Positions 1 to 8,521 of a stretch of DNA of 59,074 nt are shown one piece after another. The notes beneath the pieces were generated by a model, which made no database searches, was not told the DNA's origin, and saw only the letters and a program-made list of their open reading frames with translations. The number at the start of each line of letters is the position of its first letter. Position 1 is the stretch's first letter. The stretch comes from Tautonia sociabilis. Lineage in GTDB: Bacteria; Planctomycetota; Planctomycetia; Isosphaerales; Isosphaeraceae. A program made the translations under genes and the position numbers. The DNA lies in the NCBI RefSeq assembly GCF_003977685.1, contig NZ_RYZH01000044.1, positions 1 through 59,074 of the forward strand, written 5' to 3'.

Positions 1-81
1 AGAGCGTTGACGTACACGACGGGTCGCTGGGAGCAGTTCTGGGGCAGGCTCAGCCGGGAGGGATACCCGGTGGCGGCGTAA
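1..81 (+). CDS. Transposase, C-terminal fragment (5' end outside window)
   Basis: Frame 1 is open from the first base to a TAA at 79-81 and encodes 26 residues, with the core TTGRWEQFWGRLSREGY. It ends 46 bases inside the right inverted repeat, where a transposase gene would be expected to stop. The matching N-terminal start lies at the other end of the window (59030). I infer an ISKra4-type transposase from the element's ends. The fragment is too short to assign by its own sequence. Confidence 0.55.
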   Translation, partial: RALTYTTGRWEQFWGRLSREGYPVAA

Positions 82-127
82 GCGAGTCCGGAGGGGCCGC
101 GAACCACATCATTCGTCGGTCACACCC
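1..127 (+). mobile_element. Right end of an insertion sequence (probably ISKra4 family)
   Basis: The bases up to 127 are the right end of an IS whose left end is at 58948-59074. The terminal inverted repeat at 106-127 (ending in CACACCC) is a perfect 22-base reverse complement of 58948-58969 (beginning GGGTGTG). ACAGTTGC follows directly at 128-135 and precedes the left end at 58940-58947, which is an 8-bp target duplication. From family knowledge, termini starting GGG with an 8-bp duplication fit the ISMich2 group of the ISKra4 family; this assignment is from memory. The middle of the element is missing from the window. Confidence 0.8.
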
Positions 128-135
128 ACAGTTGC
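128..135. repeat. 8-bp target site duplication, right copy
   Basis: ACAGTTGC lies directly outside the right IS terminus and is identical, in direct orientation, to 58940-58947 outside the left terminus. This shows that the two ends of the window flank a single insertion event, so the replicon is circular. Confidence 0.85.
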
Positions 136-602
136 TCGGCGATTGGCCGTTAGGCCATTCACCGTTTCGGGTTCGGTGGATTGGTCGGCCCGAGCGGGCG
201 GGGTCGCGAGTTCAGGAATCTGGGGCCCGGAGCCAACCGGAGGCGAGCCCATTGTCCTCGAGACGACGACGAGGGGCATGGGCCATCCGCGGGAGGAGCC
301 GACGGAGAGGCGAGGCCTCCGGAAGAGGGACCGGAGCCCGATTCCCAGGCAAGGACGCATCCCAGGAGGGCAGCGGGAGCCGGCCGAGGCGGCCGGCAAC
401 ACCGCCGCCAGCCGGTGGCTCAACCCGGGATCGGCCAGGGAATCAGGTCGGTTCGGCCGTCTCCTAAGGCCGGTCGGAGGGGGGATGGCACGCTCGATGC
501 AGGAGGTCGATGCCCCGAATTGCCCCCTCGCGTCGGCGTTGGGGCGATGTTGATTCTCGGCAACACGGCGGCGTGTTGCTCGGCCGCGACACGAGGATGA
601 CG
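136..602. other. Non-coding stretch between the IS and the first promoter
   Basis: I see no credible gene. Several short frames are open on both strands, as expected at this GC content, but none has a ribosome site or a recognisable product. The IS sits in non-coding DNA and does not visibly interrupt a gene. Confidence 0.6.
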
Positions 603-670
603 GATCGTTCCGCTGATTGACGATGCCAAGGGCCGCTGCTATGCTGCCGTCACAAACTCCCGGAACGATC
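603..670. repeat. 10-bp inverted repeat flanking a promoter
   Basis: GATCGTTCCG at 603-612 and its exact complement CGGAACGATC at 661-670 bracket the promoter at 617-645. A pair of operator half-sites, or a hairpin in the 5' end of the transcript, would both fit. Confidence 0.5.
617..645 (+). promoter_or_regulatory. Sigma-70-like promoter of the polysaccharide cluster
   Basis: TTGACG (617-622) is followed after 17 bases by TATGCT (640-645). The -10 is preceded by TGC, an extended -10 motif. It lies about 215 bases upstream of the first gene (863), leaving a long untranslated leader. Confidence 0.5.
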
Positions 671-862
671 GGTAGTTCGATTTAAATCCCACGAATGTGC
701 ATCCGGGCAAACCACGCGACCTCGCAGCGAAATCGACCCTGCCTGGATTCTGATCGCCGTCCGAGGCGAGCCCGCCTGGCGCGGCGTCCCCGGCCCTGCA
801 GTCGGTCGAAGCCCACCTGAGACCTCTCCTTCTGGACACCGCAGCACCGGAGACACCACTCG

Positions 863-1588
863 ATGAGCACCACGACCCAGTCCATGCTCATATCCGAGCA
901 GATTGCCCGGATCGTGGGGGGCAAGGCCTCGGGCCGAGAGCTGCCGGGCCCGACGCTGGCCGTGGCGCCGGTGACGGTCGCGTCGGTCTTCAAGCGGGTC
1001 ATGGACGTGGTCGGTGCCGGGCTCGGGTTGGTGCTGCTGGCCCCTCTGATGCTGGCGGTCGCCCTGGTGGTGCGTCTCAGCTCCCCCGGTCCGATCCTGT
1101 TCCGGCAGCTCCGGCTAGGCCGAGGCGGCCGGCCCTTCTACGTGCTGAAGTTCCGCACGATGATCGCCGATGCCGAGCATCGGCTGGCCGAGCTGGAGGC
1201 GCGCAACGAGGCCGCCGGCGGCGTGCTCTTCAAGATCCGGCGCGATCCGAGGGTCACCCCCCTGGGGGCGTTCCTGCGCCGCAGCAGCCTGGACGAGCTG
1301 CCGCAGCTGATCAACGTGCTCCGCGGTGATATGAGCCTCGTCGGTCCCCGGCCGCTGCAGCTCCGCGACTCCTACCGCCTGGAGGCGCTCGACCCCGACG
1401 CCTTCGCCCGTCGGCTGAGCGTCATGCCCGGCATCACCGGGGCCTGGCAGGTCGGCGGCCGGAGCGACGGCACCGAGGGAATGGTCCGGCAGGACATCGA
1501 GTATATCACCAACTGGTCGCTTGCCCTGGACCTGAAGATCCTGCTGCAGACGATCCCGGCGGTCCTCTCGGCCCGGGGCGCCTGCTGA
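863..1588 (+). CDS. Undecaprenyl-phosphate sugar phosphotransferase (bacterial sugar transferase family)
   Basis: This membrane enzyme would start repeat-unit assembly by moving a sugar-1-phosphate from a UDP-sugar to undecaprenyl phosphate. The 241-residue protein is the short form of the WcaJ/EpsL type: one membrane segment at about 48-70 followed by the catalytic domain. Hallmarks are KR..D near 44-48, KFRTM at 96-100, SSLDELPQ at 141-148 and SLVGPRP at 158-164. The ATG at 863 has a GGAGA about 9 bases upstream. It is the first gene of the exosortase-containing cluster, as expected for the priming step. The sugar it transfers cannot be read from sequence. Confidence 0.93.
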   Translation: MSTTTQSMLISEQIARIVGGKASGRELPGPTLAVAPVTVASVFKRVMDVVGAGLGLVLLAPLMLAVALVVRLSSPGPILFRQLRLGRGGRPFYVLKFRTMIADAEHRLAELEARNEAAGGVLFKIRRDPRVTPLGAFLRRSSLDELPQLINVLRGDMSLVGPRPLQLRDSYRLEALDPDAFARRLSVMPGITGAWQVGGRSDGTEGMVRQDIEYITNWSLALDLKILLQTIPAVLSARGAC

Positions 1589-1698
1589 GCCGATCGCCCC
1601 CGCTTCCCCCCCCCTCCCCTCCCGATTCGCCCCTCCCCCCCGAGGTCGTCGCCCCGGCCCCTCCCCGCCGGACACCCGCCATCCGTCGGAGGTTTCCC

Positions 1699-2481
1699 GT
1701 GTCTGATCACCTCTCCCCCTCGCCGGCGTCCACCTCCGCTCCGGGACGCCGCCTTGGCCCGTCCCCCTGGCTCTGGATGATCCTGGGCTGCGCCCTGGTC
1801 GCCGCCTCGGGAGCCGTCCGGGTCAACCAGGAACTCCAGTTCGCCGACGCCTCCCGAGCCGCCGAAACTCCCCCCTTCCCGATGCGGGACCTGCCCCGGA
1901 CAGTGGGCGGCCACTGGGAGATGGTCGGTGAGGAGCTGGAGCTACCGCCCGAGACCCAGCAGATCGCCGGCTGCTCGGACTACATGTACCGCGCCTACGA
2001 AGATGACCGCACCGGCGTCGCCGTCCGGGTGCTGGTCGCCTTTGGCCCGGCCTCGCTGGTCTACCCGCACACCCCGCAGGTCTGCTTCCCCGCCAACGGC
2101 TACCAGCACCGGGGAGGCCCCTGGCGGCGCGTCATCATCAGCGACGACGCGTCGGCGGCCGATCCCGGCTCCTCCTCGGCCGATCCGCTCCGGTTCCCGT
2201 TCCACGTCCTGACCTTCGGCAAGGCAACCGGCGGCCTCGAGAACCTGCAAGAGGTCTACTATTCGTTCTGGCACGACGGGACCTGGTCGCCCACGGCCGA
2301 GGCCACCGAACGGCTGTTTCGGCACCGCCCGGCGATGATCAAGATCCAGGTCGAGCGGCCGATCATCCCGGGCGAGAAGGCCGGCGACGCCGACGGCCCG
2401 ATCGAGGATTTCCTCCGGGGGCTGGTTCCCGAGATCCAGCGCCGCCTGGACGCCGCCGCAACGAGCCGGGCCGAGGCCTGA
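1699..2481 (+). CDS. epsI: Exosortase-associated protein EpsI
   Basis: The 260-residue protein has one N-terminal membrane segment (about 23-40) and a periplasmic domain of the EpsI/DUF3485 type. Typical features are an early RTVGGHWEMVGEELELP stretch, a YRAYEDD segment, and a conserved cysteine in VYPHTPQVCFPANGY, the region of the family's Cys-rich HxPxxCxP-like motif. EpsI proteins accompany exosortases in polysaccharide clusters; their biochemical role is unsettled. The start is a GTG at 1699 with GGAGG six bases upstream. It sits 110 bases after the sugar transferase, while the exosortase itself is three genes downstream. Confidence 0.85.
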   Translation: MSDHLSPSPASTSAPGRRLGPSPWLWMILGCALVAASGAVRVNQELQFADASRAAETPPFPMRDLPRTVGGHWEMVGEELELPPETQQIAGCSDYMYRAYEDDRTGVAVRVLVAFGPASLVYPHTPQVCFPANGYQHRGGPWRRVIISDDASAADPGSSSADPLRFPFHVLTFGKATGGLENLQEVYYSFWHDGTWSPTAEATERLFRHRPAMIKIQVERPIIPGEKAGDADGPIEDFLRGLVPEIQRRLDAAATSRAEA

Positions 2482-2544
2482 CGCCCGGCCGGGTCCGCAG
2501 TCATCCCCGGAAAGAGGGCTGCTCACCCCGCCCCGCCGCGATGG

Positions 2545-2826
2545 TCAGCGGGGCGTCGACCGACTCCGGGTCGCGACCCCGAAGTGCGGGGCGGTGACGG
2601 CCGACGCCGCCCCGTCCCTCCGCTCCCGACTCGCCCCAGGGCCGCCCGACTCCGACCCGCCCCCGAGCCACCGCAGCAGCGCGCAGACGGCCATTCCCAC
2701 AGCCCCGATCGCCAGCACGATCAGCAGCGCGGGGGCCAGGTAGAGGGTTAAAACCCCCAGGGCCACCCGTCGCAGCGGGTCGTTGCCGCGACGATCCTCA
2801 CCGATCGTCGCCTCTGCTGCGGTCAT
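2545..2826 (-). CDS. Small single-pass membrane protein of unknown function
   Basis: A 93-residue protein with one strong hydrophobic segment at about 24-50 (core LGVLTLYLAPALLIVLAIG), a short charged N-terminus and a polar C-terminal tail. The start is supported by GAGGAG at 2835-2840, eight bases before the ATG. It is the only minus-strand gene in the cluster and lies between epsI and the tyrosine kinase, with its own candidate promoter at 2912-2940. I recognise no family. A small accessory protein of the export machinery is possible but unproven. Confidence 0.6.
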   Translation of the reverse strand: MTAAEATIGEDRRGNDPLRRVALGVLTLYLAPALLIVLAIGAVGMAVCALLRWLGGGSESGGPGASRERRDGAASAVTAPHFGVATRSRSTPR

Positions 2827-2911
2827 CGGTTCGACTCCTCGTGTTCGACCCGAGCGGTTCGTCCCGCTGTGACCCTAGCTCTCGGTTCACCCCGCGTTGA
2901 TTCCCGGCAAC

Positions 2912-2940
2912 ATGAAATGGTGCGTCCCGGAAACGGTCAA
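2912..2940 (-). promoter_or_regulatory. Candidate promoter for the small membrane protein
   Basis: On the minus strand TTGACC (2940-2935), 17 bases, then TTTCAT (2917-2912). The -35 and the bases after it (TTGACCGTTTCCGGGACG) closely match the plus-strand promoter at 3272, giving two near-identical divergent elements. Confidence 0.35.
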
Positions 2941-3271
2941 GGTGCCTTCCTCATCAATTCTACGCCGTTGGTTTTGGGGAGTCATGGCATTGATGGGCCG
3001 TTTTTGCAATTTTTTCTGGATTTTGGGCCAAACAAGGCGACTGGTCATGGCGGGCCCGGGGAGCCCCAGGTCCGGCCGGTTCGTCCGGTCGGGAGTGCTG
3101 GCGGGAGGGTTCGAGGCCCTCGGGCGGGAGCCCTCGGCGGGGGAGGCCGATTGCCGATCGGGCCTTGGATCGATGGGCCTCGGGAAGGGCCGCGGGACAG
3201 CCTCGCCACGTGCCGGAGGCGGGCGGTTCCGGCGGTCGCCGACGGCACAAGAAGGGTCACGCAATTTGAAT

Positions 3272-3301
3272 TTGACCGTCTCCGGAGCGGAGGGATAGAG
3301 T
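3272..3301 (+). promoter_or_regulatory. Candidate promoter for the tyrosine kinase
   Basis: TTGACC (3272-3277), 18 bases, then TAGAGT (3296-3301), about 90 bases before the ATG at 3395. The same TTGACC/TAGAGT pair occurs before the sulfotransferase at 31564-31591 on the minus strand. Confidence 0.45.
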
Positions 3302-3394
3302 GGTGACGGGCCGGGGGGCCCTTGCCCGTTGCAGCCGCGCCGGAACCGCATCGGCCCCATCGACCGAACGACTCGCCCCAGGTAGCACACCGCG

Positions 3395-5713
3395 ATGGAC
3401 ACATCCGAGACGACTCGGCCGCAATACGAGCTCGCCCGCCTGTCCGACCTGCCGCCGGCGCTGCGCGCCCCGCTGCCGCCGGCCTCCCGGCCGGCCTCGG
3501 ACGGTGGCGGGCTGCCGATCAATCCGCGACTGGTGTTGCGCGGGCTGGCCCGGCACTGGTGGCAGGCCCTCGCGCTGTGGGTCGTCGGCTCGGCGGCGCT
3601 GGCGGCGCTGGTCTACCTGAAGTTCCAGCCGACCTACCGCTCCTTCAGCCTGCTGCAGATTGAGCGGAACCAGGCCAACCCGTACGGCTCCCTCGAGGAC
3701 CCCCGGTCGATCGAATACCTCCAGACGCAGATTCAGCTGATCACCAGCCCTCGGGTCCTGTCCGTGGCGAAGCTGGATCCCAAGGTCGCCTCCCAGAGCG
3801 GCGTGCGCGAGGCCCCCGACGCCGAGCAATACCTGAGGGAGATGATCAAGGTTGCCGCCCGGCCCAACACGAGCCTCATCGAGGTCGCGGCCGAGGCGGA
3901 GCGGGCGCACGAGGCGGCCGACGTGGTCAACGCGGTCGTCCGGTCCTACCTGGACGCCAACAAGGAATGGTCCGAGGCCCGGACCAACAACGCGATCCGG
4001 ATGCTCGTGGAGTACGAGAAGGAGCTGGGAGACAAGGTCGAGGCCCAGCAGAAGAAGCTCATCGAGCTGTTCAAGGAGGCGGAGGATCCGAGGCGGATGC
4101 TCGGCAACTTGGCGGCGATGGACGGGGGCGTCGCTCCGGCGGCGAGCGGTGAGGAGGGCCAGCGCGCCGCGTTCCAGGTGGATGTGGATGAGTACGAGCG
4201 GCTCAGCCAGGCGCTGCTGGAGTTGGAGTACGAGGAGATCGAAGCCCGGGCCGACCTGGAGGCGGTGCGCCGCCAGGCCGCGGCCACCGACCCCCGGGTC
4301 TGGGTCGACCGCCGCATCGAGCAAGTCTTCCTGTCCGACGAGCGAGTCAACGCGCTCCGTGGCGCGATCCGGGACGTCGAGGCCCGGATCGCCGAGGCCC
4401 GGACCCGGATCAGGAATCCCGGCGACCCGGCGCTGTCCCGACTGATGTCCCAGCGTCAGATTCTGATGGAGCAATACGAGCAGCTCTGGTCCGATCTGGA
4501 GCCCACACTCCGCGCCCAGCTCGCCGCGGAGGAGACCCATCCGGTCCAGATCGTGCTCCGGGCCGAGCAGCGGCTGCTCCGCCTGGAGCGGGAGCGGCAA
4601 CTGCTGCAGCAGAAGCTCGACCTCATTGAGCTGGCCGACCGCTCCGAGAGCGTCGAGCAGTTGGAAATCTCCTTCGCGATGACCAAGCTGAAGCAGTACC
4701 AGGCCATGGAGCAGCAGGTCCAGCGGCGGTTGGAGGTGCTCCGCTTCGAGTCCCGCCCGGCCGACACGATCACCGTGATCGACCCGGCCACGCCCGGCCT
4801 GATGCTGTCCAACAAGCGGGACAAGTTCCTGGCGCTGACGCCGCTGGCGATGCTCGGGCTGGTGCTCGGGCTGGTGACGCTGGTCGAGCTGCGCTCCGGC
4901 CGGGTGGGCGGGACCGAGGAGCTTTCCGGCCGGCTGGCGGCCGAGGTCTTCGCCGTGCCCCCCCTGCCGACGACCCGGGACGCCGAGCGGGCCCGCCTGG
5001 AGGGGCCGGGGTACGACCCGAAGTTCGAGCAATTCGTCCAGCAGCTCGACCACCTGCGGGTGGCCCTCTGCGGCGAGGGGGGGCAGGACGGCCGAGGCCG
5101 ATGCGTGCTGATCACCAGCGCCGTCGGCGGCGAGGGCAAGACCACACTGGCCGCCCAGCTGGCCGTCCGGTGCGCCGAGGCCGGGGCCTCCACCGTGCTC
5201 ATCGACGCCGACCTCCGCCGCGCCACCCTCGGCCGCCTCTTCGAGGTGCCCGACTGCCCGGGCCTCTCCGACGTGCTCCGAGGGGACGCCCAGCTGGAAG
5301 ACGCCCTGGTGCCGATCAGCCAGGTCGGCGGCTGCCAGCTGCTGCCGGCCGGCTCCCCGGAGGCCTACCCCAACCGGATCCTCCGCGGCAAGGCCTTCGC
5401 CCCGATGCTCGAGCGGCTCCGCCGCAGCTTCGACGTGGTCATCATCGACACCTCGCCGGTTCTGCCGGTCCCCGACGCGCTGATCCTCGGCCGCCTGGCC
5501 GACGGCGCGGTCATCGCCACCCGGCACGACCAGAGCCGCTTCCCGGCCGTCGAGCGGGCCAACGGTCTGCTGACCGGCGCCGGCATCCCGGTGCTCGGCG
5601 TGGTCGTCAACGGCGCCCGCACCTCGGATCGCCGCTTCGGCACCGGCTACGCGACCTACACCTACCGGTCCGACCGCATCTCTGACCCGGGCGGCGGCGT
5701 GTCGGGCTCCTGA
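3395..5713 (+). CDS. Polysaccharide co-polymerase / tyrosine autokinase (Wzc-like BY-kinase)
   Basis: The 772-residue protein combines an N-terminal Wzz-type chain-length domain with a cytoplasmic kinase. Membrane segments lie at about 57-75 and 475-495, with a long coiled-coil-rich periplasmic region between them. The kinase has Walker A GGEGKTT with Lys at about 582, a second Walker A-type motif VLIDADLRR, and Walker B VVIIDTSP near 685. A C-terminal tyrosine cluster YATYTY fits trans-autophosphorylation. Such proteins control length and export of capsular or extracellular polysaccharide through Tyr phosphorylation. Its position between epsI and the exosortase fits that role. Confidence 0.93.
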   Translation: MDTSETTRPQYELARLSDLPPALRAPLPPASRPASDGGGLPINPRLVLRGLARHWWQALALWVVGSAALAALVYLKFQPTYRSFSLLQIERNQANPYGSLEDPRSIEYLQTQIQLITSPRVLSVAKLDPKVASQSGVREAPDAEQYLREMIKVAARPNTSLIEVAAEAERAHEAADVVNAVVRSYLDANKEWSEARTNNAIRMLVEYEKELGDKVEAQQKKLIELFKEAEDPRRMLGNLAAMDGGVAPAASGEEGQRAAFQVDVDEYERLSQALLELEYEEIEARADLEAVRRQAAATDPRVWVDRRIEQVFLSDERVNALRGAIRDVEARIAEARTRIRNPGDPALSRLMSQRQILMEQYEQLWSDLEPTLRAQLAAEETHPVQIVLRAEQRLLRLERERQLLQQKLDLIELADRSESVEQLEISFAMTKLKQYQAMEQQVQRRLEVLRFESRPADTITVIDPATPGLMLSNKRDKFLALTPLAMLGLVLGLVTLVELRSGRVGGTEELSGRLAAEVFAVPPLPTTRDAERARLEGPGYDPKFEQFVQQLDHLRVALCGEGGQDGRGRCVLITSAVGGEGKTTLAAQLAVRCAEAGASTVLIDADLRRATLGRLFEVPDCPGLSDVLRGDAQLEDALVPISQVGGCQLLPAGSPEAYPNRILRGKAFAPMLERLRRSFDVVIIDTSPVLPVPDALILGRLADGAVIATRHDQSRFPAVERANGLLTGAGIPVLGVVVNGARTSDRRFGTGYATYTYRSDRISDPGGGVSGS

Positions 5714-5815
5714 GCCGCCGGGCGCACCCTCGCCGCGCAACGCCGTTCCTAAACCGGCCCGGCCGGCCGCCGAGGCCCGTCCTCTTCGACCCGACGACCG
5801 CGGAGCGCACCGACG

Positions 5816-6763
5816 ATGAGCCGAGCCTCGACCCCCGGCCCCGAGCCCGCGACTCCCGTCGCCGCCCTGGCGGCCCGGCTGGTCGCGGTCGCCGCCGTGC
5901 TGGCGGTCCTGGCCTGGGCGTACAAGACCGAGCTGCTGGAGCTGGCCGCCCTTTGGTCGCGGGACCCGAACTACTCGCACGGCTACCTGGTGATCCCAAT
6001 CGTCGGCTTCATGTTCTGGTGGCTCTGGCCCCGGGGGGCCGAGGCCGATCGGCTCCGCCCCTGCCCCTGGGGCTGGGCTCTGCTCGCCGGCCTCGTGGCC
6101 GTCCGCTTTGCCCTGCTGCGGGGAGGCCACTACTGGCTGGAGGGCTTCACCCTGGTGCCCACGGTTGGCGCCCTGGTGCTGGCCTACGGCGGCTGGCGGC
6201 TGCTGTGGCGGACCTGGCCGGCGGTGGCCTTCCTCGTCTTCATGTTCTCGGTCCCCCCGACGATCAACAGCCAGGTCTCGTTGCCGCTGCAGCGGGTCGC
6301 CAGCATCGCCAGCGCCGGCCTGATGCGGCTGCTGGGCTTCTGGGTGATGGACGAGGGGAACGTGCTGGTCATCGGCGGCGAGAAGCTCGAGGTGGCCGCC
6401 GCCTGCAACGGCCTGGCCATGCTCATGAGCCTGGCGGCCACGATCTCGGCCTTCGTGATCCTCGTGCCGATGGCCAACTGGAAGCGGGTGGCGCTGCTGC
6501 TGAGCGTCGTGCCGGTGGCGCTGCTGTGCAACATCCTGCGGATCGCCGGCACGGCGTACGCCTACCACCTGCTCGGCTCGAAGCGGGGCCAGGAACTGGC
6601 CCACGACGTCGCCGGCTGGCTGATGATGCCCCTGGCGCTGGTGATCGTCCTGCTGGAGCTGGCCTGGCTGTCCTGGCTGGTCACCGAGGACGAGGCCGCC
6701 GAGCCCGTCTCGCCGACCCTGATGACCACCGCCGGCATCCGTCCGAGCCCGCCTCGGCGCTGA
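5816..6763 (+). CDS. Exosortase (EpsH family transmembrane protease/transpeptidase)
   Basis: The 315-residue, multi-pass membrane protein carries all three family signatures: AACNGLAML with catalytic Cys at about 197, NILRIAGTAY with Arg at about 242, and HDVAGW with His at about 263. Exosortases cleave C-terminal sorting signals (PEP-CTERM and related) and attach the protein to the envelope; they are usually found in polysaccharide clusters. I found no PEP-CTERM-like tail (PEP, hydrophobic segment, basic cluster) on any protein in the window. It lies 102 bases after the tyrosine kinase and 33 bases before the WecB/TagA gene, so it is probably cotranscribed with both. Confidence 0.92.
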   Translation: MSRASTPGPEPATPVAALAARLVAVAAVLAVLAWAYKTELLELAALWSRDPNYSHGYLVIPIVGFMFWWLWPRGAEADRLRPCPWGWALLAGLVAVRFALLRGGHYWLEGFTLVPTVGALVLAYGGWRLLWRTWPAVAFLVFMFSVPPTINSQVSLPLQRVASIASAGLMRLLGFWVMDEGNVLVIGGEKLEVAAACNGLAMLMSLAATISAFVILVPMANWKRVALLLSVVPVALLCNILRIAGTAYAYHLLGSKRGQELAHDVAGWLMMPLALVIVLLELAWLSWLVTEDEAAEPVSPTLMTTAGIRPSPPRR

Positions 6764-6796
6764 GGCGAGTCGATCCGACCGCGAGGCCGCCCTTAC

Positions 6797-7609
6797 ATGT
6801 CCCTCCGCCCGATCCGAGTCTGGGGCCTGCCGCTGGCCCCCCTGACCCGATCCGAAGCTGTGGCCGCGATCGGAGCGCTGATCGAAGACCGCCGGCCCTC
6901 CTATTTCGTGACCGCCAACCTGCACTTCGCCATGCTCGCCGCTGGCGACCCGAGGCTGCGGTTGGTCGCCGAGCAGGCCGCCCTGGTGCTGGCCGACGGC
7001 GCTCCGCTGGTCTGGGCCTCGCGCTGGCGCCGCCGTCCCCTGCCGGAGCGAGTGGCCGGCTCGGACCTGATCTACGACCTCTGCTGCCTGGCCGCCTCGC
7101 GAGGATACCGGGTCTTCTTTCTGGGAGGAGGGCCGGGGGTGGCCGACGAGGCCGCCCGGCGGTTGCGGCGGCATGCACCCGGTCTGGTCGTCGCCGGCAC
7201 CGAATGCCCCCCCTTCCGGCCGCTCTCTGAGCAAGAGCGGCGTGATCAGCTCGATCGGATCCGGGAGGCGGCCCCCGACCTGCTCTTCGTCGCCTCGACC
7301 ATGCCCCGGGGTGAGCACTGGATCGCCGAGCACATCGAGCAGCTGGGCGTTCCGGTGGCGGTGAACGTCGGGGCGGCGATCGACTTCGCCGCGGGCCGAG
7401 TCCGCCGGGCCCCGGTCTGGGTGCAGCGGATCGGCATGGAGTGGGCCTGGCGGATTGGCACCGACCCCCGCCGCCTCGGACCCCGCTATGCCCGGAACGC
7501 CCGGTTTCTGCTGCGGATGGTCCTGGCTGACCTGCGCCGCGGCCGCCGTCCCGAGCCCGACCCGGCGGAGGACCGCGCCTCCGTTCTGCCCGCCTCGCCG
7601 CCGGCCTGA
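6797..7609 (+). CDS. WecB/TagA/CpsF family glycosyltransferase (GT26)
   Basis: The 270-residue protein adds a sugar, in characterised members N-acetylmannosamine(-uronate), to a lipid-linked intermediate, as the step after priming. It shows the family pattern: TANLHFAML near 39-47, LADGAPLVW at 65-73, PERVAGSD at 83-90 and FFLGGGPGVADEAA from 107. The length is normal. It follows the exosortase by 33 bases. It probably acts on the product of the sugar transferase at 863; the donor sugar is not predictable. Confidence 0.9.
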   Translation: MSLRPIRVWGLPLAPLTRSEAVAAIGALIEDRRPSYFVTANLHFAMLAAGDPRLRLVAEQAALVLADGAPLVWASRWRRRPLPERVAGSDLIYDLCCLAASRGYRVFFLGGGPGVADEAARRLRRHAPGLVVAGTECPPFRPLSEQERRDQLDRIREAAPDLLFVASTMPRGEHWIAEHIEQLGVPVAVNVGAAIDFAAGRVRRAPVWVQRIGMEWAWRIGTDPRRLGPRYARNARFLLRMVLADLRRGRRPEPDPAEDRASVLPASPPA

Positions 7610-7633
7610 GCCATCTCGGAGCCATCCACCGCC

Positions 7634-8521
7634 ATGAAGCTGCCGCGCCAGCCGGTTCTCAAGCTCAAGCAGGCGATCACCTTCGTCGCTCGGAGCCAGA
7701 CCCCCGCCCCCCTGATCCGGGATCTCTTCCGGCTCCAGGACCGCCCGTACCGGGCAGTCGATCCCTCCGGGATCACCATGGAGCTGCGCCCGAGGCGAGG
7801 AGAATATTTCTTCTTTTATGATAACGTAATCAATCGCGACTGCCTGCGCCACGGCATCGCGCTGGCTCCCGGCGCGACGGTGCTCGACGTCGGGGCGAAT
7901 ATCGGCTCCTTCGCCATCGTCGCCGGCCGATTGGTCGGCCCCGGGGGGGTGGTGCACGCCTTCGAGCCCGATCCGATGGCCTTCGAGCGGCTGTGCCGGA
8001 ACGTGGAGCTCAACGGACTTGCGAACGTGCACTGTTACCCCCTGGCCATTGGCGGCCGGACCGGATCGTTCGAGTTCTACACGCATCGCCAGGCCAATTT
8101 CAGCTCGCTGCTCGATGGCGTCGACACTCGGAACGCCGGCGAGATGATGGTGACCACCGTCACCGTCCGCACGCTGGCTGACGTCATCGCCGAGTTGGGG
8201 CTGGAGCGGATTGATCTCCTGAAGGTGGACTGTGAAGGGGCCGAGCACGAGATCGTCGATACGCTTGATGCGGACACGGCCGAGATGATGGCCCAGTTGG
8301 TGATGGAGACGCACGCCGTGCCCGGGCGTTCCCGGAGCGCTCTGATTCGACGGCTCTCGGAGCTGGGCTTCGCGGTCCGGGGCCGGGGTGTTCCAAGGGA
8401 ACTGGTTCGGGCCAAGGGGCGCCCGGCCCTGGTCGATCCCCATCCCTCTCGTCCCCTGCCGAAGGAGCCGGCGGAGTCGGTCGGCTGTTCTCCCTCCCCC
8501 CCCGCCGTTGTCGACCAATGA
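7634..8521 (+). CDS. FkbM family SAM-dependent methyltransferase
   Basis: The 295-residue protein is likely to O-methylate a sugar of the polysaccharide. The SAM site is VLDVGANIGSF (about 83-93) followed by HAFEPDP (about 108-114). LLKVDCEGAE near 195-204 is the second family hallmark. The last 30 or so residues are proline- and serine-rich and unconserved in appearance. It starts 25 bases after the WecB/TagA gene and overlaps the next gene by four bases (ATGA), indicating translational coupling. Confidence 0.9.
   Translation: MKLPRQPVLKLKQAITFVARSQTPAPLIRDLFRLQDRPYRAVDPSGITMELRPRRGEYFFFYDNVINRDCLRHGIALAPGATVLDVGANIGSFAIVAGRLVGPGGVVHAFEPDPMAFERLCRNVELNGLANVHCYPLAIGGRTGSFEFYTHRQANFSSLLDGVDTRNAGEMMVTTVTVRTLADVIAELGLERIDLLKVDCEGAEHEIVDTLDADTAEMMAQLVMETHAVPGRSRSALIRRLSELGFAVRGRGVPRELVRAKGRPALVDPHPSRPLPKEPAESVGCSPSPPAVVDQ

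Noticed and set aside
1..81. A 41-residue protein made by joining the window's end (59030-59074) to its start (1-81), which happen to be in frame, or a 254-bp MITE
   Set aside because: Both ends stop exactly 127 bases inside the IS, which points to an assembly cut in a longer element. One chance in three explains the matching frame. A real 254-bp element remains possible only if the sequence is a finished circle.
128..862. Small plus- and minus-strand frames in the first 860 bases
   Set aside because: None has a ribosome site, a recognisable domain or plausible codon use, and they overlap each other in several frames.
3257..8518. Open frame of 1753 codons antisense to the tyrosine kinase, exosortase and neighbours
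   Set aside because: It runs opposite five well-supported genes, has low-complexity Gly/Arg/Gln/Pro composition and no ribosome site. It is a by-product of high-GC codon use.
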